From assembly GCA_017306415.1 (NCBI GenBank), contig JAFKIL010000001.1, positions 62,001 to 126,000 of the forward strand: DNA of 64,000 nucleotides, in the 5' to 3' direction. The notes beneath the pieces were generated by a model, which had not been told where the DNA came from, made no database searches, and was given only the letters and a program-made list of their open reading frames with translations. The DNA comes from Microbacterium sp. (GTDB lineage: Bacteria; Actinomycetota; Actinomycetes; Actinomycetales; Microbacteriaceae). A program made the position numbers and the translations under genes. Positions 56,437 through 64,000 of this stretch are shown piece by piece (positions within the stretch are counted from its first letter, which is position 1; the number at the start of each line of letters is the position of its first letter).

Positions 56437-57048
56437 ATGGCATTGACTCCGGATGACGTCGTCACCAAGCAGTTTCAGCACGTCAGGTTCAAGGAGGGCT
56501 TCGACCCGGACGAGGTCGACGACTTCCTCGACGAGATCGTCGTCGAATGGCGCAAGACGATCGCCGAGAACGACGAGCTGAAGGCGAAGCTCGCGGCCCT
56601 CGAGTCCGGATCCGGAGCCGCACCGGCGGCCGCGGAGCCCGTGCAGGAGGCGGCAGCTCCCGAAGAGGCCCCCGCTCCCGCGGCGGCGGTCGCCGAGTCC
56701 GCGACCTCGGCAGAGCAGCCGGCTGCCGCGAGCGCCGGGATCATCGAACTGGCCCAGCGCCTGCACGACGAGCATGTCGCCGAGGGCAAGGCGCAGCGCG
56801 ACCAGCTGATCGCCGACGCTCAGGCGCAGGCGGCGGCGATCGTCTCCGAGGCGGAGGCCAAGGGTCGTGACGAGATGGCCCGCCTCGACAAGGAGCGCAC
56901 CACCCTGGAGACCCGCATCAGCGAGCTCCGGCAGTTCGAGCGCGACTACCGCGCGCAGCTTCGCACGTACATCGAGGGTCACCTGCGCGACCTGGAGAGC
57001 ACGGCGACCGGTTCGGGCGCGGCGCCCGTCTCGGCCATCGGTCTCTAG
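56437..57048 (+). CDS. wag31: Polar growth protein DivIVA/Wag31
   Basis: A 203-residue coiled-coil protein of the DivIVA family. The N-terminal lipid-binding domain is ALTPDDVVTKQFQHVRFKEG then FDPDEVDDFLDEIVVEW. An Ala/Pro-rich linker (about 70-110) leads to a second coiled coil (IIELAQRLHDEHVAEGKAQ ... EAKGRDEMARLDKERTTLE). It marks curved membrane at the cell poles and recruits wall synthesis for tip growth; it is a known phosphorylation target of PASTA kinases in mycobacteria. ATG 56437 is favoured over 56380 by the conserved start and ribosome site. Confidence 0.94.
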   Translation: MALTPDDVVTKQFQHVRFKEGFDPDEVDDFLDEIVVEWRKTIAENDELKAKLAALESGSGAAPAAAEPVQEAAAPEEAPAPAAAVAESATSAEQPAAASAGIIELAQRLHDEHVAEGKAQRDQLIADAQAQAAAIVSEAEAKGRDEMARLDKERTTLETRISELRQFERDYRAQLRTYIEGHLRDLESTATGSGAAPVSAIGL

Positions 57049-57057
57049 GTCCGTTCT

Positions 57058-57789
57058 TTGGCAGGTCGAGCTCCGCTCCGTGCAACGGCGGCCGGCATCA
57101 TCATCGCGATCCTCGCGGTGGTGGTGCTGGCCGCCGATCAGTTCGCCAAGTACCTCGCGCTGACGCATCTCCCGCTGGAGACGCCCGTGCACGTGCTGGG
57201 CGACTTCCTCATCCTGTACCTCATCAAGAACGCCGGTGCGGCCTTCTCGCTGGGCACGGGGGTCACCTGGATCTTCACGATCGCCCTGTCTCTGGTCGCA
57301 ATCGGCATCGTGTGGCTCGCCGCCACCCGCGTGCGGTCGCGAGCGTGGGCGATCATCCTCGGGCTGCTGCTCGGCGGCGTGCTCGGCAATCTGACCGACC
57401 GGCTGTTCCGCGCCCCGGGATTCCCCGTGGGGCACGTCGTGGACTTCATCTCCACCCCCTGGATGATGCCGGCGATCTACAACGTGGCGGACATGTTCAT
57501 CGTGACGATGATGATCGGGGTCGCCATCCTGGTCCTCATCGGCCTGCGACTGGACGGCACGCGCGAACGACGCGCCACGACCAGCGGTGACACACGGACG
57601 GGCGGGTCGGCCGTGTCCGTGTCGGACGCCGCCGAGGAGTCCGCCGCCGCTGACGGGAGCCCGACGTCCGTCGAGGGATTCGGCGACGATCGCGATCCGC
57701 TGTTCCCCGCCGCGGACCCGGATGCCGGAGCTCCGCGGGACGCGACGGCGACGAGGTCGGCAGGCGACGAGTCGCCCTCGCGGGGCTGA
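57058..57789 (+). CDS. lspA: Signal peptidase II (lipoprotein) with long C-terminal tail
   Basis: A 243-residue aspartyl protease removing lipoprotein signal peptides. Four membrane helices are seen, with [11 protein letters not shown] near 57, then the two catalytic aspartates in GNLTDRLFR (near 118) and YNVADMFI (near 143). The enzyme proper ends near residue 165. A further 75 or so residues rich in Asp, Ser, Thr and Ala form a hydrophilic tail not needed for catalysis. The start appears to be TTG 57058, since no ATG or GTG lies before the first helix. Confidence 0.92.
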   Translation: MAGRAPLRATAAGIIIAILAVVVLAADQFAKYLALTHLPLETPVHVLGDFLILYLIKNAGAAFSLGTGVTWIFTIALSLVAIGIVWLAATRVRSRAWAIILGLLLGGVLGNLTDRLFRAPGFPVGHVVDFISTPWMMPAIYNVADMFIVTMMIGVAILVLIGLRLDGTRERRATTSGDTRTGGSAVSVSDAAEESAAADGSPTSVEGFGDDRDPLFPAADPDAGAPRDATATRSAGDESPSRG

Positions 57790-57790
57790 C

Positions 57791-58711
57791 GTGGAGTCGC
57801 GCGCACTGCCGGTGCCCGATGGGCTCGACGGCACCAGGGCCGACGCCGCGCTCGCGAAGCTCCTGGGCTTCTCCCGGACGTTCGCCGCGGACGTCGTCGA
57901 CGCCGGGGGCGTGAGTCTCGACGGCCGCACGGTGGGGAAGTCGGACCGTCTGCGGGCGGGCGCGTGGCTGGAAGTCTCGTGGAGCCCCAAGGCGGAGCCG
58001 CGCGTCGAGCCGGTCGATGTCCCCGATCTGGGGATCGTGTACGACGACGACGACATCGTGGTGGTCGACAAGCCGGCGGGCGTCGCGGCTCACCCGTCGC
58101 TCGGCTGGGAGGGCCCTACGGTGCTGGGCGCACTGGCCGCCGGGGGGTTCCGGGTCGCGACGACGGGCGCACCTGAGCGGCAGGGCATCGTGCACCGGCT
58201 CGACGTGGGCACCAGCGGACTCATGGTCGTGGCGAAGACCGAGCGCGCCTACACGGTCCTGAAGCGCGCGTTCAAGGAGCGCACGGTCGAGAAGATCTAC
58301 CACGCCGTCGTCCAGGGGCACCCGGACCCGCTGAGCGGGACGATCGATGCTCCGGTGGGCCGGCATCCCACCCATTCCTGGAAGTTCGCGGTCACGCCCG
58401 ATGGCAAGGACTCCGTGACCCACTACGAGACGCTCGAGGCTTTCCCGGGTGCCGCACTCCTGGAGATCCACCTCGAGACCGGTCGCACGCATCAGATCCG
58501 CGTGCACATGGCGGCCGCACGTCACCCGTGCGTGGGCGATCCGCTCTACGGCGCCGACCCGACGCTCTCGGCGCGTCTGGGCCTGACTCGTCAATGGCTG
58601 CACGCCCGCGAGCTCTCGTTCGCCCACCCGCTCAGCGGGGACTGGGTGACGTTCATGTCGGAGTACCCGGCCGATCTGGCGCACGCACTCGAGATCCTCC
58701 GCGGGAACTGA
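57791..58711 (+). CDS. RluA/RluD-family pseudouridine synthase
   Basis: A 306-residue pseudouridine synthase. An N-terminal S4 RNA-binding domain (about 10-65: [15 protein letters not shown] ... [14 protein letters not shown], in parts) precedes the catalytic domain. The latter has the signature [16 protein letters not shown] near residue 135, with the catalytic Asp, and ends with [14 protein letters not shown] and VGDPLYG. It probably isomerises uridines in 23S rRNA, as RluD does. GTG 57791 is one base after the lspA stop. The order lspA-rluD-dnaE is usual in actinobacteria. Confidence 0.92.
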   Translation: MESRALPVPDGLDGTRADAALAKLLGFSRTFAADVVDAGGVSLDGRTVGKSDRLRAGAWLEVSWSPKAEPRVEPVDVPDLGIVYDDDDIVVVDKPAGVAAHPSLGWEGPTVLGALAAGGFRVATTGAPERQGIVHRLDVGTSGLMVVAKTERAYTVLKRAFKERTVEKIYHAVVQGHPDPLSGTIDAPVGRHPTHSWKFAVTPDGKDSVTHYETLEAFPGAALLEIHLETGRTHQIRVHMAAARHPCVGDPLYGADPTLSARLGLTRQWLHARELSFAHPLSGDWVTFMSEYPADLAHALEILRGN

Positions 58712-58819
58712 CGCGCAGCGACAGGTGGAACCCTCATCCTGTACGAGAGGGTGACCCCAATCGCCCGCCACAGCGGGTGACTCGCGCCATCAGGAGCCGA
58801 TCGTGTCAGGGGTGGTTCG

Positions 58820-58825
58820 TAGACT
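58820..58825 (+). promoter_or_regulatory. dnaE -10 element TAGACT, predicted leaderless
   Basis: TAGACT ends six bases before the GTG of dnaE at 58832. The 120-base gap upstream also holds short hairpins (ACCCTC/GAGGGT and CCCGC/GCGGG). Confidence 0.6.
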
Positions 58826-58831
58826 CAGTGC

Positions 58832-61800
58832 GTGGCATCCGATTCCTTCGTTCATCTCCATGTGCACAGCGAATACTCGATGCTCGACGGTGCCGCGCGC
58901 ATCGCCCCGATGGTCCAGGAGGCCGCCCGGCTCGAGATGCCGGCGATCGCGGTGACGGATCACGGCAACACGTTCGCGGCGTTCGAGTTCTACAAGACCG
59001 CGAAGGATGCGGGAGTCAAGCCGATCATCGGCATCGAGGCGTATGTGACGCCCGGCACACACCGCGCCGACAAGGCGCGCGTGCGATGGGGCACGCCGGA
59101 GCAGAGCGACGACGACGTGTCGGGATCGGGCGCCTACACCCACATGACTCTGCTGTCCGAGACGACCGAGGGCATGCACAACCTCTTCCGACTCTCCTCG
59201 CGCTCGAGCATGGAGGGCTACTACTTCAAGCCGCGTATGGATCGCGAGCTCCTTCAGACGTACAGCAAGGGGCTCATCGCGACAACGGGCTGCCCGTCGG
59301 GCGAGGTCCAGACGCGCCTCCGCCTTGGGCAGTACGACGCTGCGCGCGCCGCGGCCGCAGAGTTCCAGGACATCTTCGGCCGGGAGAACTACTTCGCGGA
59401 GATCATGGATCACGGTCTGTCGATCGAGCGGCGCGTGATGAGCGACCTGCTGAAGATCGCGAAGGACCTCGACATCCCGCTGGTGGGGACGAACGACCTC
59501 CACTACACGCATCAGCACGACGCCACGAGTCACGCCGCGCTGCTGTGCGTGCAGTCCGGTTCGACGCTCGACGATCCGAAGCGCTTCAAGTTCGACGGCG
59601 ACGGCTACTACGTGAAGAGTCCGGCCGAGATGCGGCAGGTGTTCCGCGACCACCCCGAGGCGTGCGACGCGACCCTGCTCATCGCGGAACGCTGCGACGT
59701 CGAATTCGACACCAGCGCCAACTACATGCCGCGGTATCCGGTCCCGGAGGGGGAGACGGAGGAGTCCTGGTTCATCAAGGAGGTCGAGCGAGGTCTGCAC
59801 GCTCGCTATCCGGCCGGGATCCCCGCGGAGGTCCGTGCACGAGCCGACTACGAGACGGGGATCATCGCGCAGATGAGGTTCCCGGGCTACTTCCTCGTCG
59901 TGGCCGACTTCATCAACTGGGCGAAGCGCAACGGTATCCGGGTCGGTCCAGGACGCGGCTCGGGTGCCGGTTCGATGGCGGCCTACGCGATGGGGATCAC
60001 CGATCTCGACCCGCTGCCGCACGGCCTGATCTTCGAGCGATTCCTCAATCCCGAGCGCGTCTCGATGCCCGACTTCGACGTCGACTTCGACGACCGGCGC
60101 CGCGGCGAGGTCATCCAGTACGTCACGGAGAAGTACGGTGACGAGCGCGTGGCGCAGATCGTCACGTACGGGACGATCAAGGCGAAGCAGGCCCTGAAAG
60201 ACGCCGGGCGTGTGCTCGGCTTCCCCTTCAGCATGGGGGAGCGCCTCACCAAGGCGATGCCGCCCGCGGTGATGGGCAAGGACATGCCCCTGGAGGGGAT
60301 GTTCGACGCGAAGCATCCCCGATACAAGGAGGCGTCCGAGTTCCGGGCGGTCATCGAGGGCGATCCGGCGGCGAAGACGGTCTTCGACACCGCCGTAGGG
60401 CTGGAGAACCTGAAGCGGCAGTGGGGCGTCCACGCGGCAGGGGTGATCATGTCCAGCGAGCCGCTGATCGACATCATCCCGATCATGCGGCGTGAGCAGG
60501 ACGGCCAGATCGTCACGCAGTTCGACTATCCGGCGTGCGAGTCGCTGGGTCTGATCAAGATGGACTTCCTGGGGCTGCGCAACCTCACGATCATCAACGA
60601 CGCGCTCGACAACATCGAGGCCAACCGCGGCGAGAAGCTCGTGCTCGAGGATCTGGCGCTCGACGACGCAGCGTCCTACGAGTTGCTGGCACGAGGCGAC
60701 ACCCTGGGTGTGTTCCAGCTCGACGGTGGTCCGATGCGGTCGCTGCTGCGGCTGATGAAGCCCGACAACTTCGAGGACATCTCCGCGGTTCTCGCGCTGT
60801 ACCGGCCGGGGCCGATGGGCGTCGACTCGCACACCAACTACGCGCTCCGCAAGAACGGTCTCCAGGCGATCACGCCGATCCACCCCGAGCTGGAGGAGCC
60901 GCTGAAGGAGATCCTCGGCGGCACCTACGGGCTCATCGTCTACCAGGAGCAGGTGATGCAGGCCGCGCAGAAGCTCGCGGGCTACACCCTCGGTCAGGCC
61001 GACATCCTCCGCAAGGCGATGGGGAAGAAGGTGCGGGCGGTGCTGCAGAAGCAGCAGGAGACCTTCTTCGCCGGCATGGCGGCGAACGGCTACTCGGACG
61101 AGGCGCAGCGCGCGCTGTGGAATGTCCTCGAGTCGTTCGCCGACTACGCCTTCAACAAGGCGCACACGGCGGCGTATGGACTCATCTCGTACTGGACGGC
61201 GTACCTCAAGGCGCACTACCCGGCGGAGTACATGGCGGGGCTGCTCACGAGCGTGGGCGACGCCAAGGACAAGTTGGCGGTCTACCTGAACGAGTGCCGT
61301 CGGATGGGCATCAAGGTGCTCCCACCGGATGTGGGGGAGTCCATCCGCTACTTCGCCGCCGTGGGCGAAGACATCAGGTTCGGGCTCGGTGCCGTGCGCA
61401 ACGTCGGCGCGAACGTCGTGGATGCCATCGTGGCGGCGCGGAAGGACGCTCCATACACGTCGTTCCACGACTATCTCGCGCGCGTCCCCGCACACGCCGC
61501 CAACAAGCGCACGGTCGAATCGCTCATCAAGGCCGGGGCATTCGACTCCATGGGTTCGACGCGTCGTGCACTCCTCGAGATCCACGAGGTCGCCGCCGAG
61601 GCCGCCGTCGACGTCAAGCGCAAGGAGGCAACCGGCGCCATCGGGTTCGACTTCGACAGCCTCTACGACGAGACGGAGGAGGCGCCGCCGGCCAAGGTCC
61701 CGGAACGCCCCGAGTGGACGAAGAAGGACAAGCTGGCGTTCGAGCGGGAGATGCTCGGGCTGTATGTCTCCGACCACCCACTGGCCGGGCTGGAGATCCC

Positions 61801-62350
61801 GCTCGCCAAGTACGCGTCCACCAACATCCACGATCTGCTCTCGTCGGAGGACCTGAACGACGGCGACCAGGTGACGATCGCCGGGCTCGTGACGGGTGTT
61901 CAGCATCGCGTGGCGAAGTCGAGCGGCAACCCGTACGGCATGATCACCGTCGAGGACTTCGACGGTGAGGTCACCGTGATGTTCATGGGCAAGACCTACA
62001 CGGAATTCCAGTCGATGCTGCAGCCGGACTCGATTCTCGTCGTGCGGGGGCGTGTCTCCCGGCGCGATGACGGACTGAATCTGCACGCGCAGTCCGCGTC
62101 GATCCCCGATCTGGGGACGGTCGACGCGACCGGACCGCTGTCCCTGGTCCTGCCGGAGCATCGGGCGACGCAACGGATCGTGACCGACCTCGCCGAGGTG
62201 CTGGCCCGTCACCGCGGCGACACCGAGGTGACTCTGCGACTGCATCGCGGCTCCACGGCGAAGGTGTTCGAGATCCCTCATCCGGTCATGGTGACGGCCG
62301 ATCTGTATGGCGAGCTGAAGAGCCTGCTGGGTCCCAACTGCCTCGGGTGA
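58832..62350 (+). CDS. dnaE: DNA polymerase III alpha subunit
   Basis: An 1172-residue replicative polymerase. The PHP domain begins FVHLHVHSEYSMLDGA and includes VTDHGN. The palm has PDFDVDFDDRRRGEV near residue 413, with catalytic aspartates, and later the thumb and fingers with NLKRQWGVHAAGVIMS. Helix-hairpin-helix and OB-fold (VTIAGLVTGVQHRV) domains follow near 860-1080. The length fits DnaE1 of actinobacteria, which keeps a complete PHP site able to proofread. GTG 58832 has no ribosome site but lies right behind a -10 hexamer. Confidence 0.96.
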   Translation: MASDSFVHLHVHSEYSMLDGAARIAPMVQEAARLEMPAIAVTDHGNTFAAFEFYKTAKDAGVKPIIGIEAYVTPGTHRADKARVRWGTPEQSDDDVSGSGAYTHMTLLSETTEGMHNLFRLSSRSSMEGYYFKPRMDRELLQTYSKGLIATTGCPSGEVQTRLRLGQYDAARAAAAEFQDIFGRENYFAEIMDHGLSIERRVMSDLLKIAKDLDIPLVGTNDLHYTHQHDATSHAALLCVQSGSTLDDPKRFKFDGDGYYVKSPAEMRQVFRDHPEACDATLLIAERCDVEFDTSANYMPRYPVPEGETEESWFIKEVERGLHARYPAGIPAEVRARADYETGIIAQMRFPGYFLVVADFINWAKRNGIRVGPGRGSGAGSMAAYAMGITDLDPLPHGLIFERFLNPERVSMPDFDVDFDDRRRGEVIQYVTEKYGDERVAQIVTYGTIKAKQALKDAGRVLGFPFSMGERLTKAMPPAVMGKDMPLEGMFDAKHPRYKEASEFRAVIEGDPAAKTVFDTAVGLENLKRQWGVHAAGVIMSSEPLIDIIPIMRREQDGQIVTQFDYPACESLGLIKMDFLGLRNLTIINDALDNIEANRGEKLVLEDLALDDAASYELLARGDTLGVFQLDGGPMRSLLRLMKPDNFEDISAVLALYRPGPMGVDSHTNYALRKNGLQAITPIHPELEEPLKEILGGTYGLIVYQEQVMQAAQKLAGYTLGQADILRKAMGKKVRAVLQKQQETFFAGMAANGYSDEAQRALWNVLESFADYAFNKAHTAAYGLISYWTAYLKAHYPAEYMAGLLTSVGDAKDKLAVYLNECRRMGIKVLPPDVGESIRYFAAVGEDIRFGLGAVRNVGANVVDAIVAARKDAPYTSFHDYLARVPAHAANKRTVESLIKAGAFDSMGSTRRALLEIHEVAAEAAVDVKRKEATGAIGFDFDSLYDETEEAPPAKVPERPEWTKKDKLAFEREMLGLYVSDHPLAGLEIPLAKYASTNIHDLLSSEDLNDGDQVTIAGLVTGVQHRVAKSSGNPYGMITVEDFDGEVTVMFMGKTYTEFQSMLQPDSILVVRGRVSRRDDGLNLHAQSASIPDLGTVDATGPLSLVLPEHRATQRIVTDLAEVLARHRGDTEVTLRLHRGSTAKVFEIPHPVMVTADLYGELKSLLGPNCLG

Positions 62351-62378
62351 CGACCTGGGCGAGTCGTGGAGGCCGAGG

Positions 62379-62384
62379 TAGGAT
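62379..62384 (+). promoter_or_regulatory. -10 candidate TAGGAT for the membrane protein gene
   Basis: TAGGAT would start transcription near 62391. The leader of about 24 bases contains AAGGAG just before GTG 62415. Confidence 0.5.
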
Positions 62385-62414
62385 CGGGGCGCGTACCCGG
62401 CAGAAGGAGATCAC

Positions 62415-63389
62415 GTGACCGACGAGAATCTGAACGAGCCCGGCACCGACGGTGTCAAGTGGGCATCGCGCGAAGAGGGCCCGTGGTCCGCTGAAACGTC
62501 CGGGGATGACGTCGGCGAGCCCGGCGCGGACGAGTCGAGGGCACGCACGTCCGGCGGCGGTCAGGACGACCTTCCTCCTCAGTACGGCATCGGGCCTTTC
62601 ACGGTGCGGGAAGTCGCGATCGGCGGCGTGTGGCTCGTCGCTTTCGTGGTCTCGTTCTTCTCTCTGAGTCAGCTCGGGTTCGTGTCCGTCTGGACGCGCG
62701 GCATCGACTGGATCCTGGCGATCGGCGTTCCGACCGCCGCGGTCTTCCTGCTGGCCCTGCGTCGCCTATCGCCCACGGGGATCCGCCGTGTGGGGTCGCT
62801 GGGCATCGACCAGTTCGCCTCCGTCGCCTTCTCCGTCGCCGCGGTCGTCTGGCTCGAGCGCGTGTGGCTGCAGGTGTCGCTGGCGGCGTCCGGCGGGCTG
62901 TGGGAGACGACGTGGGTGCTGTGGGTCGAGCTCGTGCTCATGCTCGCGGGCGTCGTCCTGACCGTGTTCGCGCCACTCATCCCCGTGCTCGAACAGGACT
63001 TCCAAGGCCGGCCCGATGCGGCGGCGCATCGCAGCTCGCGGCCGATCCGCGGCGTGGTACCGCGCCCCCGGCCCGAGCCGTCCGCTGCGGCTGCGGCCAG
63101 CCCCTTCGTGGGGAGCGACGAGACGAACGCCACCGCGCCGGTCGACGAGCCTGAATCGTGGGTCCCACCGGTCACGACGGATGAGCCCGCCCCGCAGCAG
63201 CACCAGGCGTTCTGGGCGCTGGCGCCGGAGGAGCGCGAGGTCCTCGACGAGAACGGTCTGCCGCTCTTCCGCATCGGGCCCGCGGCGTGGGCCCTCGTGA
63301 TCGAGGATCGAGGAGCGGTGTTCGTCATCCGCCACGAGGACGGACGGATCGGCTATCTGCACGACGTCTCGGACGTCACGCGCGGCTGA
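62415..63389 (+). CDS. Hypothetical membrane protein
   Basis: A 324-residue protein of unknown function. A hydrophilic, acidic N-terminus (about 1-55) precedes four membrane helices (about 70-92, 95-115, 135-152, 165-190). A Pro/Ala-rich linker and a C-terminal soluble domain follow (about 255-324: FWALAPEEREVLDEN, GPAAWALVIEDRGAVFVI, GRIGYLHDV). The same topology recurs between dnaE and hisD in related actinobacteria as far as I recall, which would suggest conservation. It has an AAGGAG site and its own -10 candidate. It ends 42 bases before hisD. Confidence 0.75.
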   Translation: MTDENLNEPGTDGVKWASREEGPWSAETSGDDVGEPGADESRARTSGGGQDDLPPQYGIGPFTVREVAIGGVWLVAFVVSFFSLSQLGFVSVWTRGIDWILAIGVPTAAVFLLALRRLSPTGIRRVGSLGIDQFASVAFSVAAVVWLERVWLQVSLAASGGLWETTWVLWVELVLMLAGVVLTVFAPLIPVLEQDFQGRPDAAAHRSSRPIRGVVPRPRPEPSAAAAASPFVGSDETNATAPVDEPESWVPPVTTDEPAPQQHQAFWALAPEEREVLDENGLPLFRIGPAAWALVIEDRGAVFVIRHEDGRIGYLHDVSDVTRG

Positions 63390-63411
63390 GCGGCGACCAG
63401 GTCGGCGCTCA
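63387..63411. promoter_or_regulatory. Near-perfect palindrome before hisD
   Basis: TGAGCGGCGACC-A-GGTCGGCGCTCA has 12-bp arms with one mismatch and a single-base centre. It starts in the upstream stop codon and covers the expected -35 region of hisD. It can be a terminator or a hisD operator. Confidence 0.45.
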
Positions 63412-63419
63412 CCGACCGG

Positions 63420-63425
63420 TAGCCT
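63420..63425 (+). promoter_or_regulatory. hisD -10 element TAGCCT, predicted leaderless
   Basis: TAGCCT ends six bases before the hisD ATG at 63432. The intervening GGGGGG abuts the ATG directly, too close for a usual ribosome site. Confidence 0.55.
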
Positions 63426-63431
63426 GGGGGG

Positions 63432-64000
63432 ATGCTGCGCACCATCGATCTCCGCGGACGCACGCTGACCACCGCCGAACTCCTCGCAGCCGTCCCGCGT
63501 GCGACGGACGCGCGCCGGACGGCGCTGACGGTGGCGGCGGAGATCGTCGCGGATGTGGCATCCCGAGGCGAGTCCGCGCTCCGCGAGCAGGCGGAGCGCT
63601 TCGACGGAGCGACCGGTCATGCGATCCGGGTGCCGGACGATCAGCTCGATGCCGCCGTCGCCACACTCGATCCGTCCGTGCGTGATGCTCTGGAGCAGGC
63701 GATCGACCGCGTTCGGGTGGCATCGCACGCCCAGGTGCCGTCCCCGACCACGACCGAGCTCTCCCCGGGGGCCCGCGTCACGCAGCGCTGGCAGCCGGTC
63801 GGCCGCGTCGGCGTCTACGTTCCCGGGGGCAAGGCCGTGTACCCCTCCAGCGTCGTCATGAACGTCGTCCCCGCGCAGGTCGCCGGTGTCCGTCAGGTCG
63901 CCCTCGCCTCACCGCCGCAGAGGGAGCACGGCGGACGGATCGATCCCGCGATCCTCGCGGCCGCGCGCCTGCTCGGGATCACCGAGGTGTACGCGATGGG
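63432..64000 (+). CDS. hisD: Histidinol dehydrogenase (3' part outside window)
   Basis: The first 189 residues of histidinol dehydrogenase, the NAD- and zinc-dependent last enzyme of histidine synthesis. The N-terminal DLRGRTLTTAELLAAVPR and a helical segment are followed by WQPVGRVGVYVPGGKAVYPS near residue 117 and SSVVMNVVPAQVAGV, which are diagnostic blocks. The catalytic His and zinc ligands lie beyond the window. It probably heads a his operon running off the right end, with a leaderless promoter and a palindrome upstream. Confidence 0.93.
   Translation, partial: MLRTIDLRGRTLTTAELLAAVPRATDARRTALTVAAEIVADVASRGESALREQAERFDGATGHAIRVPDDQLDAAVATLDPSVRDALEQAIDRVRVASHAQVPSPTTTELSPGARVTQRWQPVGRVGVYVPGGKAVYPSSVVMNVVPAQVAGVRQVALASPPQREHGGRIDPAILAAARLLGITEVYAM

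Noticed and set aside
58712-58819. Small RNA gene between rluD-type gene and dnaE
   Set aside because: Two short hairpins exist, but there is no promoter-terminator pair around them; they are more likely the end signal of the upstream gene.
58790-62281. An 1163-codon open frame opposite dnaE
   Set aside because: Exact antisense of a complete dnaE with all motifs; composition is typical of a shadow frame.
1-64000. tRNA, rRNA, CRISPR arrays, insertion sequences, prophage genes, toxin-antitoxin pairs
   Set aside because: Reading both strands showed no cloverleaf with CCA-like end, no regularly spaced repeats, no transposase or integrase motifs and no small toxin families.

Overview
The window reads as a chromosomal segment of a high-GC Gram-positive actinobacterium, most likely a Microbacteriaceae close to Microbacterium. 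The reasons are the very high GC of almost all coding sequence, frequent GTG and TTG starts, gene-end overlaps of the ATGA/GTGA type, actinobacterial families (GarA, FtsR-type MerR, Wag31, SepF, DUF3040, class II DAHP synthase, PASTA kinase) and a gene order that parallels the Mycobacterium dcw and aroG/pknL neighbourhoods. The genus is an inference; the phylum is well supported. About 53 protein genes are present, two of them cut by the window ends. I see no rRNA, tRNA, CRISPR array, insertion sequence or prophage.

Layout. 1-1.7 kb: a truncated serine hydrolase, a family 2 glycosyltransferase and a DUF1905 protein. 1.7-2.14 kb: an AT-rich, non-coding, strongly structured stretch leading into a type IV pilus locus (2.1-12.6 kb). 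That locus holds a major pilin, three minor pilin-like genes (the last an unusually large 533-residue PilX-like protein), prepilin peptidase, pilM-N-O, retraction ATPase pilT and platform pilC, with assembly ATPase pilB facing them from the opposite strand. 12.8-18.8 kb: a YihY/BrkB membrane protein, a stand-alone NAD(P)HX epimerase, a glutamine amidotransferase overlapping an alpha-glucan phosphorylase, and CYTH-domain and small hypothetical genes. 18.9-21.8 kb: dihydrolipoamide dehydrogenase and an apparent copper-handling group (CopC-like protein, an extremely Cys/Met-rich storage-type protein, a small unknown). 22-30.4 kb: garA, two MerR regulators (one of the FtsR type), a ParA-like ATPase, pyruvate carboxylase, an EspI-like MinD ATPase and peptide deformylase. 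30.4-40.6 kb: acyl-CoA ligase, ROK sugar kinase, acyltransferase, aroG, PASTA Ser/Thr kinase, secreted LysM protein, Rv2175c-like DNA-binding protein, polyprenyl synthase and DUF3040. 40.8-57.8 kb: the division and cell wall cluster mraZ-rsmH-ftsL-ftsI-murF-mraY-murD-ftsW-murG-murC-ftsQ-ftsZ-yggS-sepF-yggT-wag31-lspA, with murE missing from its usual place. 57.8-64 kb: rluD-type synthase, dnaE, a membrane protein and the start of hisD.

How it fits together. Much of the window is growth and envelope machinery: lipid II synthesis, divisome, polar growth (Wag31), prenyl precursor synthesis, a peptidoglycan-sensing kinase with a likely DNA-binding substrate, and the FtsR-type activator whose known target in a relative is ftsZ, also in this window. 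Central metabolism is represented by pyruvate carboxylase, lipoamide dehydrogenase, GarA and glucan phosphorylase. The clearest sequence-level pattern is a promoter architecture: at least eleven genes on both strands have a TANNNT -10 hexamer ending exactly six bases before the start codon, which predicts leaderless mRNAs. Other non-coding signals worth attention are a chain of perfect inverted repeats in the pilin leader, a LacI-type operator at glgP, three 10-bp MraZ-type repeats, a palindrome centred on the -35 of the second merR gene, and palindromes at the copC/csp, pyc and fadD promoters.
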